Assembly: GCA_021648375.1 (NCBI GenBank)
Contig: JAKISW010000005.1
Location: 1 to 64,000, forward strand
DNA length: 64,000 bases
Direction of reading: 5' to 3'
From: Devosiaceae bacterium
GTDB taxonomy: Bacteria > Pseudomonadota > Alphaproteobacteria > Rhizobiales > Devosiaceae
A program made the position numbers and the translations under genes. This document shows positions 24,403 to 32,690 of the stretch, piece after piece (positions within the stretch are counted from its first letter, which is position 1; every line of letters begins with the position of its first letter). The notes beneath the pieces are model-generated. The model had not been told where the DNA came from, did no database searches, and worked only from the letters and a program-made list of their open reading frames with translations.

Positions 24403-25118
24403 GTTCCATTTTCCCCTGATAAAGTTTGAGTGGAAGCGGCTGGAAATTCGTTAAGAGAGTTACTTTGCCGGTTTGGCTGATTAGAAGTGTTTTGGCCTAA
24501 AACCCGACCAAGGGTGGTAATATGAAATGAGGTCCAGCACACAATTCCGATGAATTTGGCACTGTCTTCCAGATAAACAAGATATGGCAGAAGGGAAGAA
24601 AAATAGATGTCAATGAACAGGCTGGCGGCAAATGCAAATCCGCCAAATGCCAGTATCCAGAAATCATAGCGAAAAATAGTGCGCCAGCTGGCAAGAACAT
24701 AGGCCAATGTCAGCAGCACATAAATTGCCATGACACCATTTTGAGGGAAGCCAAAGGCGGGGAAAACTTTTTCATGGAGAAGAAATGCATCATCAAAAGC
24801 CAGCAATCCGCTAAGAGTTCCGGCCGTCAGTGCAAATTTTAACAGGGGCAGGTTTTGGCGGCTGATAAAAATTATCAGGGCGGCAAATAAAGATATTGCC
24901 GCAGTTATTGTCCACAACATCACCCCAAGTGTTGAAACAAAACCAAAATAGGGCGGGCAGCACTCCGGGGCAAACTCTGCTGATGTCAGGGGATCCAGAA
25001 ACATCCATTTTGGCTCGACCCAGGGCTGCACCAAAATGATGGCCAGGAAAATGGTGGGGAGTAATATCGTGGTGGCTCTGATGATCCAGCCCGGCATGTC
25101 GATGTTAATTCCTAGCAT
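24399..25118 (-). CDS. Uncharacterised multi-pass membrane protein
   Basis: 239 residues with about six hydrophobic segments, starting right at the N-terminus (IIRATTILLPTIFLAIILV) and including TITAAISLFAALIIFI, a FDDAFLLHEKVFPAFGFP loop, and a polar C-terminal tail of about 35 residues. I did not recognise a family. The acidic DD and His/Glu residues in the loop after the third segment (FDDAFLLHE) could be functional. It is translationally coupled to the ATP-grasp gene by a 4-bp overlap and has AAGG 8 nt before its ATG. Confidence 0.6.
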   Translation of the reverse strand: MLGINIDMPGWIIRATTILLPTIFLAIILVQPWVEPKWMFLDPLTSAEFAPECCPPYFGFVSTLGVMLWTITAAISLFAALIIFISRQNLPLLKFALTAGTLSGLLAFDDAFLLHEKVFPAFGFPQNGVMAIYVLLTLAYVLASWRTIFRYDFWILAFGGFAFAASLFIDIYFSSLLPYLVYLEDSAKFIGIVCWTSFHITTLGRVLGQNTSNQPNRQSNSLNEFPAASTQTLSGENGT

Positions 25119-25290
25119 CTGTCAGACCTTTGGTTTTGTTAGGTTTTTAACCGGTTACCCTCCATAGGGGTGAGAAAGCTCAGATTTAACTTAACATCAG
25201 ATAAAAGCCGTAGCGGTAAAACATATGTTTTGGGTAAATTGAATTGGTAAACGGGTGTGATTTTGAAATAAGTTTGAACAAAAAGCCAAT

Positions 25291-25308
25291 TTAGGGTCCT
25301 GACCTTAA
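25291..25308. repeat. Imperfect palindrome of the GGGTCCTGACC family
   Basis: TTAGGGTCCTGACCTTAA lies 10 bp beyond the stop codon of the membrane-protein gene at 25319. It shares TAGGGTCCTGACC with the sites at 42764 and 60930 and with the tips of the 15838-16107 element. Confidence 0.65.
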
Positions 25309-25318
25309 GACGAAGACA

Positions 25319-25972
25319 TCAATTGATAATTGAGCGCCCAAAAATATAAAACATCACCGGCACCGGGGCGGTGGCAAGAATTATGGTGATAATCAGCGCC
25401 CAAGGCGAATAAAGCCTGCTTAAACCTGCGACCAGCGATATGCCGCCACCGCCACCAATAAGGGCATTTCCCGGTATATTAAGTGCCAATGCCAGCATAA
25501 TATAGCGATGGTTGAGTATCCACTTTCCCGCCCATTTGGGCATGGAGGATTGCAGGGTTATGATCCGCTGCTCGCGGTCCATACCCTTCATTCCCTCTAC
25601 ATAGGCACAAGCCTTAGCAAGCCCCATTGTGGATAAAAACCTGCAGGAAAACCGGTCTGAAAATGCCAATCCCAACCCATAGGCCAACAAAAGTCCCATT
25701 ACCGTTGCCCCATGCACAAAGGGAGCCGCCGCTGCTCCGTGTACAATCATTAGCGAAAGACCAATTTCAACTCCCGGGACAAAAGGTATCGCCAGTAATA
25801 TGACGTAGAATAATAAAAGGGAAAATACCACAAGGCCAAAAAGCATCGAGCCCTGACCTGAAAGGGGGGCGACATATCGGGCAAGCAGTACGCCTATGCC
25901 TAAGTTTAACGTCACCAGTAATGCAATCAGTGCAACCCAGCGAATTATATTTTTTATGTCGATTGTTTTCAT
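25319..25972 (-). CDS. Membrane protein, possibly VTT/DedA-like
   Basis: 217 residues with about five to six membrane segments. IPFVPGVEIGLSLMIVHGAA and LNIPGNALIGGGGGISLVAG resemble the two re-entrant PG-containing motifs of the VTT (SNARE-associated, DedA/TVP38) superfamily, whose bacterial members help maintain lipid carrier recycling and membrane homeostasis. The similarity is read by eye and may be superficial. It stands alone, with 200 bp and 276 bp of non-coding DNA on either side. Confidence 0.5.
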   Translation of the reverse strand: MKTIDIKNIIRWVALIALLVTLNLGIGVLLARYVAPLSGQGSMLFGLVVFSLLLFYVILLAIPFVPGVEIGLSLMIVHGAAAAPFVHGATVMGLLLAYGLGLAFSDRFSCRFLSTMGLAKACAYVEGMKGMDREQRIITLQSSMPKWAGKWILNHRYIMLALALNIPGNALIGGGGGISLVAGLSRLYSPWALIITIILATAPVPVMFYIFGRSIIN

Positions 25973-26248
25973 GACTTGGTGTTTTTTAAGCTCGCTGTAT
26001 TTTTGGGATTTGGCCCCAATTCACCAGATTGTGATCGCATATGGGGTTTTCGGTGCTTAATTGTAACAATTTCACCTTAATTTGATAGCAATCAGGGCGA
26101 GTAAAGTTTGACCGTTTGGGGAATGCTAACACAGGAGTAGGGTCTAGACCTTTAAGTCATGGCTCTAAAGCTCGGAACTGTATTTTTTTAATATTGTTCC
26201 ACCGGACACTTTTTTTGCACTAAACAGGGAATGCCCTTTTTTTAAGGC
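25973..26248. other. Non-coding region with one short palindrome
   Basis: 276 bp between divergent genes. The only clear structure is TAGGGTCTAGACCTTTA (26138-26154), whose centre GGTCTAGACC is a perfect palindrome related to the GGGTCCTGACC repeats. The T-rich run at 26187-26218 precedes the plus-strand gene. Nothing else is recognised. Confidence 0.4.
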
Positions 26249-27022
26249 ATGCCCAAAGAGCGCTTTTGTAAATTTAACATTGGAAAACTGAAAAAAATGG
26301 AAAAAACTAGTCGGTTCAAAAACTTAATGGGCTTCGGGTGGAAAACCCGACACCTTGTGGCAATAATATTGGCGGTTGCGGGTACGTATGGATTTTTGGA
26401 GTTACGCGCCCAATGGTCTGAAATGCATCGCTGGAACCGGGCAATCGGGGATATGAGTTTTGTAATGGTGGCCCTTTCCATGGCAACCGGACCTTTGTCA
26501 CGGCTAATTCCAGCATTTCGCAAATTGATACCCTTTAGGCGGGAGCTGGGAATTTACGGCATTATTCTGGCGGCTATTCATACAATGATTATTTTGATCG
26601 GCTGGGTAAACTGGGATTTTTGGCGTCTGTTCGGTTTTGAACTTCACCCGGCTGGCGTCTATGTGATGGTGCAGCAGGGTTTTGGAATGGCCAATGTCAT
26701 TGGAATTATTGCTCTGGTTTATGGTCTTGTTCTGGCCCTTTCTTCGTCTAACTGGAGTCAGAGACTTTTAGGGGCGTCAGTGTGGAAGTTTTTGCAGCAA
26801 AGCGCCTATGTGTTGTGGATGCTGATTGTCATCCATACGGCTTATTTCCTATACTTCCATTTTCTGGATTATCACAAAAACACACCTGAGCCGAATGCTT
26901 TACAAATTCCGTTTGCCATAATGGTTTCAACAATCATGTTGTTGCAACTTGCCGCATTCCTTAAAACCTGGAAATTGCGACGCAATCGGGTGATGTCGGA
27001 TCAGACTCCGATAACCGACTAA
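26249..27022 (+). CDS. Ferric-reductase-like transmembrane protein (MsrQ/YedZ-like)
   Basis: 257 residues with about six membrane helices of the ferric reductase-like transmembrane family. Heme-ligand-type histidines are visible in GIILAAIHTMIILIGW and WMLIVIHTAYFLYFHF. MsrQ (YedZ) delivers electrons to the periplasmic methionine sulfoxide reductase MsrP, but no msrP lies next to it, so another redox partner is possible. An alternative ATG at 26297 would remove 16 charged residues. The gene is monocistronic, ending 87 bp before a terminator. Confidence 0.7.
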   Translation: MPKERFCKFNIGKLKKMEKTSRFKNLMGFGWKTRHLVAIILAVAGTYGFLELRAQWSEMHRWNRAIGDMSFVMVALSMATGPLSRLIPAFRKLIPFRRELGIYGIILAAIHTMIILIGWVNWDFWRLFGFELHPAGVYVMVQQGFGMANVIGIIALVYGLVLALSSSNWSQRLLGASVWKFLQQSAYVLWMLIVIHTAYFLYFHFLDYHKNTPEPNALQIPFAIMVSTIMLLQLAAFLKTWKLRRNRVMSDQTPITD

Positions 27023-27109
27023 AGTTATTGCAGTTTGAATTTTAGCAGGCTGGAATTTTTAATTCCTGTTTGAAGAATTCTTGCGGAATAATAAGAACAC
27101 GAATAGGCT

Positions 27110-27140
27110 AAAAACCCGGTGAGAAATCGCCGGGTTTTTT
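27110..27140 (+). terminator. Rho-independent terminator after the ferric-reductase-like gene
   Basis: AAAACCCGG pairs with CCGGGTTTT around a 10-nt loop and ends in a run of six T. A strong intrinsic terminator for plus-strand transcription. Confidence 0.88.
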
Positions 27141-27269
27141 ATGCCCGTAGTTCAAGTCATGAATTTTTAATCCGGTTTGTTGCTAGCGGGGCACTCTTAC
27201 AAATGGCTCTTAAAATGATTGTGCGTAGTGCCCAATCGTAAAACTGCCCAAAGCATATGGCAAACGAAT

Positions 27270-28196
27270 ATGGGTTTTCTGGCACGGCTACGCCTTAATT
27301 TGAATGAAATTCGCCCCATGGAGGACAGGCGCCTGCTTGGTATATCCATGTTTCTTGGGGCTCTTGTGGCTTTTACCGGCATCGATAGTTCTGCCAAATG
27401 GATTCTTAATGATGGTTTTAGTGTCGGGCAGGCGGTTTTTATGCGCTATGGCGTGCATCTGGCGCTGATTGTTGTATTTTTGCTGCCGCTTTTGGGCAAA
27501 AACCTTATTCGAACAAAACGTCCGGGATTGGAAGTCCTGCGTGCCGCAATGTTGCTGACTTCGACAGGGATGAATTTTGCTGCTGTTCAATATCTTTCCC
27601 TAAGCATTACATCTGCAATATTTTTTACGTTGCCAATTATTCTTTGCGCTTTTTCCGTGCCACTTTTGGGAGAAAAAGTGGGATGGCGGCGCTGGGCAGC
27701 GATCGGGGTAGGATTTATCGGGGTTCTGATTATCATTCGTCCCGGATCTGCAACTTTTCAATGGGCCACATTGTTGTCGCTGGGGGCCACGGTAGCGCTG
27801 GCATTCTATAATATATTGAGCCGCAAGTTGGCTGGTGTGGATTCACTTTACACCCAGCAATTTTATGTGGCGCTGGCCGCCACCATTTTTGTGATGCCCT
27901 TTGCTATTGGGCCATTTGCCACTCAACCGTGGGTTTTGCCGACCTCGTCCTGGAGTTGGGTCGCCCTGTTTGGCATGGGAATGTTTGGGGCTGTTGGCCA
28001 TTGGCTGTTAACCGAAGCCCATAGATATGCAGGAGCATCAACTCTGGCACCATTCGTATATGGGGTGATAATTCCAATGACTTTGTCGAGCTGGCTGATA
28101 TTTGGCCAATTGCCTGATATCTGGATTTGGATTGGAGCCCCGATTGTGTTGGGTAGCGGACTCTATATATGGGTGCGAGAGCGCAACAGAGCATAA
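27270..28196 (+). CDS. EamA-family (DMT superfamily) transporter
   Basis: Inner-membrane exporter-like protein of 308 residues with ten predicted helices in two EamA repeats; ITSAIFFTLPIILCAFSVPL and EKVGWRRWAAIGVGFIGVLI are the end of repeat 1, and the second repeat ends with IWIGAPIVLGSGLYIWVRE. Members move amino acids, nucleotides or other metabolites, and the substrate cannot be predicted here. The start is uncertain: ATG 27270 gives a family-typical length, ATG 27318 (MEDRR) and an upstream TTG near 27219 are alternatives. No ribosome site is decisive. Confidence 0.8.
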   Translation: MGFLARLRLNLNEIRPMEDRRLLGISMFLGALVAFTGIDSSAKWILNDGFSVGQAVFMRYGVHLALIVVFLLPLLGKNLIRTKRPGLEVLRAAMLLTSTGMNFAAVQYLSLSITSAIFFTLPIILCAFSVPLLGEKVGWRRWAAIGVGFIGVLIIIRPGSATFQWATLLSLGATVALAFYNILSRKLAGVDSLYTQQFYVALAATIFVMPFAIGPFATQPWVLPTSSWSWVALFGMGMFGAVGHWLLTEAHRYAGASTLAPFVYGVIIPMTLSSWLIFGQLPDIWIWIGAPIVLGSGLYIWVRERNRA

Positions 28197-28353
28197 TTTC
28201 CAAACAGCGTATTTTTGTGTGCAGGATTTTGTGGCGAAAAAAAGCCAATTTTATTGGCAAACGTGCCTAAATTTTGAGCATTGCTGTTGACCCGGTAAAT
28301 TCCTTGTGATTTGTTCTTGAAAGCCAGATTTTGGCGAATAAGGGAGGATTTCC

Positions 28354-29328
28354 ATGAAAAAAATAGCAATTGGCGCACTTGTGGCGCTTTCAATAGGTGG
28401 ATTTGCCGGAGTGGCATCTGCACAGGAGCAACAGTTTATTTCCATTGGCACCGGTGGCGTTACCGGGGTTTATTATCCAACAGGTGGTGCAATTTGCCGT
28501 CTGGTGAATAAAAACCGTGCCGAAACAGGAATTCGCTGTGCTGTAGAATCTACTGGTGGTTCAATTTACAACATCAATACAATTCGCGCAGGCGAGCTTG
28601 ATTTTGGTGTTGCCCAGTCCGATTGGCAGTACCACGCCTATAATGGCACTTCACGCTTTGAAGAGCAGGGACCATTTGAAGATCTAAGAGCGGTTTTCTC
28701 GGTTCATCCCGAGCCATTTACCGTTGTTGCACGGGCTGATGCCGGAATTACAACTTTTGCCGATCTACAGGGCAAGCGGGTAAATATCGGCAATCCTGGT
28801 TCTGGTCAGCGCGGCACAATGGAAGTTGTGATGAATGCTCTTGGCTGGACCAATGATGATTTTGCTCTGGCTTCAGAGCTTAAAGCATCTGAGCAGTCTC
28901 AGGCACTTTGTGATAACAAGATTGATGCAATGGTTTACACCGTTGGTCACCCATCCGGTTCGATCTCAGAAGCAACAACTTCTTGTGAATCCGTTCTGGT
29001 ATCTGTTACCGGTCCTGAAATTGAAAAACTGATCGCCGATAATGATTATTATCGCGTTGCCACTATTCCTGGTGGAATGTATCGGGGTAATCCTGATGAC
29101 GTTCAAACATTTGGTGTTGGTGCAACATTTGTAACTTCAGCAACTGTTTCTGATGAAGTTGTTTATGCGGTTGTTAGCGCGGTATTTGATAATATCGATG
29201 CATTCCGCAATCTGCACCCAGCTTTTGCAAATCTTGATCCGGCTCAGATGGCCAAGGACGGTCTTTCCGCTCCAATCCATCCCGGTGCTGCAAAGTACTA
29301 TATGGAAAATGGCTTGATGGGCATGTAA
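28354..29328 (+). CDS. TRAP transporter solute-binding protein, TAXI family
   Basis: Periplasmic receptor of 324 residues for a TRAP uptake system. The signal peptide MKKIAIGALVALSIGGFAGV ends with cleavage after ASA near residue 23. The mature part starts with FISIGTGGVTGVYYPTGGAI, the diagnostic TAXI opening, and has LQGKRVNIGNPGSGQRGTME. Known ligands in the family include glutamate/glutamine-like and 2-oxoacid compounds. AGGGAGGA precedes the ATG. A strong terminator separates it from the fused permease, letting the receptor be produced in excess. Confidence 0.92.
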   Translation: MKKIAIGALVALSIGGFAGVASAQEQQFISIGTGGVTGVYYPTGGAICRLVNKNRAETGIRCAVESTGGSIYNINTIRAGELDFGVAQSDWQYHAYNGTSRFEEQGPFEDLRAVFSVHPEPFTVVARADAGITTFADLQGKRVNIGNPGSGQRGTMEVVMNALGWTNDDFALASELKASEQSQALCDNKIDAMVYTVGHPSGSISEATTSCESVLVSVTGPEIEKLIADNDYYRVATIPGGMYRGNPDDVQTFGVGATFVTSATVSDEVVYAVVSAVFDNIDAFRNLHPAFANLDPAQMAKDGLSAPIHPGAAKYYMENGLMGM

Positions 29329-29347
29329 GCCTTTAGCTTTATTTTTG

Positions 29348-29382
29348 GCGATGGCGCGTTCGAAATGCGCCATCGCTTTTTT
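29348..29382 (+). terminator. Terminator/attenuator between TAXI receptor and TRAP permease
   Basis: GCGATGGCGC and GCGCCATCGC form a perfect 10-bp stem with a 9-nt loop, followed by six T. It probably ends most transcripts after the receptor gene. Confidence 0.9.
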
Positions 29383-29489
29383 AATATTAGAATAAATTTA
29401 AAAATTAAAAATATCCGGAGGCAATCCGGAAATGCTAGGGCGGGACTATATTTTAGGTTTAAATTATTGCTTTGGGAGGGGCGCAAAAA

Positions 29490-32147
29490 ATGGCTGAGGA
29501 TAGCGGTACTAAGAATATAAAACTGAGTGATGCCGAACTGGAGGACCTGGTTGCCTCATCAGATTCCGGGGCCAGAAATCCGGTTGGACCGGTGGGTAAA
29601 CTCATTGCCGGTATAGCGCTGTTCTGGGCAACTTTCCAATTATGGATTGCTTCCCCATTGCCGTTTACCCCATGGGTTTCGCAAATTATTCCGGTTCTGA
29701 ACGATACGCAGACCCGCTCTTTTCACTTGGCGATTGCGGTGTTTTTGGCCTTTATGGTTTATCCGGCTTTCAAAAGTTCTTCGCGAATGCGCATTCCTAT
29801 CTATGATTGGATATTAGGCCTGGTTGGCGCGGTTTGTGCCGGGTATGCATTTTATGCCTATGGCACGCTGGCGGTTACCGGGGCTGAGGGACGGCCTGAA
29901 ACCTATCAGCTGGTACTTGCCGGAGTTGGAATGGTAATTCTGCTGGAAGCCACAAGACGGGCGCTTGGCCCGGCGCTGGCAATCGTGGCGCTGGTATTCA
30001 TGGTCTATGTATTTTTCGGATCTCAGGAGTTTATTCCTGATGTTATCCGCTGGAAAGGGGCCAGCTTTGCCAAAACCATGGGCCATATGTGGCTCACTAC
30101 CGAGGGTGTGTTTGGCATAGCGCTTGGGGTTTCGGCCAGTTTTGTGTTTTTGTTCGTTTTATTTGGATCGCTGCTCGACAAGGCCGGGGCAGGGAACTAT
30201 TTTATTAAAATAGCGTTCTCATTGCTTGGCCACCTGCGTGGTGGTCCGGCCAAGGCTGCGGTTGTTGGCTCTGCAATGACCGGGCTGATTTCCGGCTCAT
30301 CAATTGCCAATGTGGTAACCACCGGCACGTTTACAATTCCTTTGATGAAAAGGGTCGGGTTCACCCCCGAGCAGGCCGGTTCGGTTGAAGTTGCATCATC
30401 GGTTAATGGTCAGTTGATGCCACCGGTGATGGGTGCTGCTGCATTCCTGATGGTTGAATATGTGGGCATTCCTTATGTGGAAGTTATCAAGGCGGCGTTT
30501 TTGCCGGCAACGATTTCCTATATTGCACTGCTTTATATTGTGCATCTGGAAGCTTTGAAACAGGGGATGACTGCGCTGCCAAAGCCGGTAAGCGCTGCTA
30601 AAACCCTGGTGCAAAAATTAATTTCCACATTCCTTGGCTTTGCGATTTTTGGTGCTTTAAGTTATGGAATTTATTTTGTTCTTGGCTGGATTCCGGGGAC
30701 GTTTGGTGCTTCTTCACCCATCGTTATTACGGCATTGGTTTTGCTGGTTTATGTGGGACTGATAAAGGTTTCAGCCGGCAAGCCAGATCTTGAGATGGAT
30801 GATCCTAATTCCGAAATAGTTGAACTTCCGGTTTATGACGATGTGAAATTCACCGGTCTGCAATATATTTTGCCGATCGTTGTTTTGGTCTGGTTTTTGA
30901 TGATTGAGCGTAAATCTCCGGGTCTTTCCGCTTTTTGGGCGGCTTTGCTTCTGGTATTTATTCTGCTGACACAAAAGCCTTTGAAAGCCATGTTCCGTGG
31001 CTCTGGAAACTATGCCGCAGAAATAAAAACAGGTTTCTTTGATCTGGTTGATGGCATGATTGCCGGGTCGCGCAATATGATTGGTATTGGCATTGCAACA
31101 GCGACCGCCGGTATTATCGTTGGCACGGTAACCCTGACCGGGGTCGGTCAGGTGATGGCTGAGCTTGTGGAATTTATTTCCGGCGGCAATCTGATTTTGA
31201 TGCTGATATTTGTTGGGATTTTGAGCCTTATTTTGGGTATGGGATTGCCGACAACTGCTAACTATATCGTGGTTTCATCGCTGATGGCCGCTGTGGTTGT
31301 GGAGCTTGGAGCAGCCAATGGTTTGATTGTGCCGCTAATCGCTGTGCATATGTTTGTATTCTACTTTGGGATAATGGCGGACGTTACGCCCCCGGTGGGG
31401 CTTGCCTCGTTTGCCGCGGCGGCGGTATCGGGGGGTGATCCGATAAAAACCGGGTTCGTGGCCTTCTTTTACAGTCTTCGTACTGTGGCACTGCCATTCC
31501 TGTTCATCTTTAATACCGATCTGTTGTTGATTGATGTGAGCCTTTGGGAGGGGGTGATAGTGTTCATTGTCGCGACCTTTGCCATGCTGCTATTTGCAGC
31601 CGGTACTCAGGGGTATTTTTTGACTAAATCACGGTTGTGGGAATCTGCTCTTTTAGTACTGGTCGCATTTATGTTCTTCCGTCCCGGATTTTTTCTGGAT
31701 TATGTACAGCCACCGTTTAATGAGACAAATCCGGTGCAGGTTGAACAAAGTGTTGGTAGCGCGCCCGACGGGTCAGAATTGCGCATGGTTATCAGCGGGC
31801 CTGACTTTGATACCGGCTTGCCCAGTTCAACCACAATTGTATTACCGATTTCTGGTGAAGGGGATGGCGCTGCCCGTCTGGGTTCCGCGGGCCTAAGCAT
31901 TATGATTGATGGTGATGTGGTGGCTTTGGATGAGCCGTTCCCTGGCACAGAGTTCTTTGACCGCCTGGGTGGCTTTGATTTTTATGGAAGCGATCCCGTG
32001 GTTGTCGAGGCTGTGATGTCACCTGCCCAAAGAATGCCAAAACAATTGTTTTATATACCGGCATTATTGTTACTATTTGTTGTAGTCCTGTTCCAACGGC
32101 GCCGTCAGACGGTGCCGGCATTTTGGGGGAAAGCCATTGACGCTTAA
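29490..32147 (+). CDS. TRAP transporter fused permease (DctQM) with C-terminal DUF3394-like region
   Basis: Sodium-coupled uptake permease of 885 residues that fuses the small four-helix and large twelve-helix subunits. Landmarks are GSAMTGLISGSSIANVVTTG and LILGMGLPTTANYIVVSSLM in the large-subunit half. The last 170 residues (after about 715) hold further helices flanking an extracytoplasmic stretch, as in fused TRAP permeases carrying a DUF3394 domain. The ATG at 29490 is chosen because GGGAGGGG lies 8-10 nt upstream; the frame also allows a TTG at 29472. It overlaps the next gene by 11 bp. Confidence 0.92.
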   Translation: MAEDSGTKNIKLSDAELEDLVASSDSGARNPVGPVGKLIAGIALFWATFQLWIASPLPFTPWVSQIIPVLNDTQTRSFHLAIAVFLAFMVYPAFKSSSRMRIPIYDWILGLVGAVCAGYAFYAYGTLAVTGAEGRPETYQLVLAGVGMVILLEATRRALGPALAIVALVFMVYVFFGSQEFIPDVIRWKGASFAKTMGHMWLTTEGVFGIALGVSASFVFLFVLFGSLLDKAGAGNYFIKIAFSLLGHLRGGPAKAAVVGSAMTGLISGSSIANVVTTGTFTIPLMKRVGFTPEQAGSVEVASSVNGQLMPPVMGAAAFLMVEYVGIPYVEVIKAAFLPATISYIALLYIVHLEALKQGMTALPKPVSAAKTLVQKLISTFLGFAIFGALSYGIYFVLGWIPGTFGASSPIVITALVLLVYVGLIKVSAGKPDLEMDDPNSEIVELPVYDDVKFTGLQYILPIVVLVWFLMIERKSPGLSAFWAALLLVFILLTQKPLKAMFRGSGNYAAEIKTGFFDLVDGMIAGSRNMIGIGIATATAGIIVGTVTLTGVGQVMAELVEFISGGNLILMLIFVGILSLILGMGLPTTANYIVVSSLMAAVVVELGAANGLIVPLIAVHMFVFYFGIMADVTPPVGLASFAAAAVSGGDPIKTGFVAFFYSLRTVALPFLFIFNTDLLLIDVSLWEGVIVFIVATFAMLLFAAGTQGYFLTKSRLWESALLVLVAFMFFRPGFFLDYVQPPFNETNPVQVEQSVGSAPDGSELRMVISGPDFDTGLPSSTTIVLPISGEGDGAARLGSAGLSIMIDGDVVALDEPFPGTEFFDRLGGFDFYGSDPVVVEAVMSPAQRMPKQLFYIPALLLLFVVVLFQRRRQTVPAFWGKAIDA

Positions 32148-32568
32148 TTATATGCTAGCTTTGGATCTGGGCGAAAGCTCAGGTTCAAATAAACACGCAA
32201 TTGAAACCGCTGAAAATCTGGCCAAGAACGATGGGGCGGTGTTGCACGCAGTTACTGTAATACCAACTTTTTCCATGCCGATTGTTGGCTCATATTTTCC
32301 TGAAGGATTTGAGGAAAAAAACTATGAGCTGGCGCGTACGGAATTGAAGGGGCAGATTGCCGATGATGCAAAAAACCCCGACGCCATAAAACGCCATGTG
32401 GTTATGGGGTCGATTTATGATGAAATCCTCAAAACTGCTGATCGTTTAGATTGCTCGCTGATCATCATGGAAGCCCATAGACCGGATTTGAAAGATTATC
32501 TTTTGGGTCCTAATGCCGCACGGGTTGTGCGCCATGCCAAACAATCGGTTTATGTAATTCGCTCATAG
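32137..32568 (+). CDS. UspA-family protein associated with the TRAP transporter
   Basis: Cytosolic nucleotide-binding protein of 143 residues. The first strand is LNYMLALDLGES; the ATP-binding end is MGSIYDEIL then GPNAARVVRHAKQSVYVI, close to the G-2x-G-9x-G(S/T) pattern of ATP-binding Usp proteins. Like TeaD next to the TeaABC ectoine transporter, it may regulate the permease. It starts with TTG: GGGGGAAA stands just upstream, and the only nearby ATG (32152) would cut off the first beta strand. The start lies inside the permease gene, so translation is coupled. Confidence 0.82.
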   Translation: MTLNYMLALDLGESSGSNKHAIETAENLAKNDGAVLHAVTVIPTFSMPIVGSYFPEGFEEKNYELARTELKGQIADDAKNPDAIKRHVVMGSIYDEILKTADRLDCSLIIMEAHRPDLKDYLLGPNAARVVRHAKQSVYVIRS

Positions 32569-32579
32569 ATGCTGTCCAA

Positions 32580-32621
32580 GGGGTCAGACTCAAATGTCTT
32601 GACTTATTAGGTTTGACCCGG
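32580..32621. repeat. GGGGTCAGACTC...GGTTTGACCCGG dispersed repeat
   Basis: Inverted GGGTCA/TGACCC half-sites about 30 nt apart lie directly after the UspA-like gene. The pattern resembles intergenic REP-like sequences and the other GGGTC palindromes in this window. Confidence 0.4.
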
Positions 32622-32690
32622 TGTTGTTGACCTGAGGGGTTTTTATCCCTTGGGTCTTTGAGCTGAAGAATATTTAAAAGGAAGCCGCAA

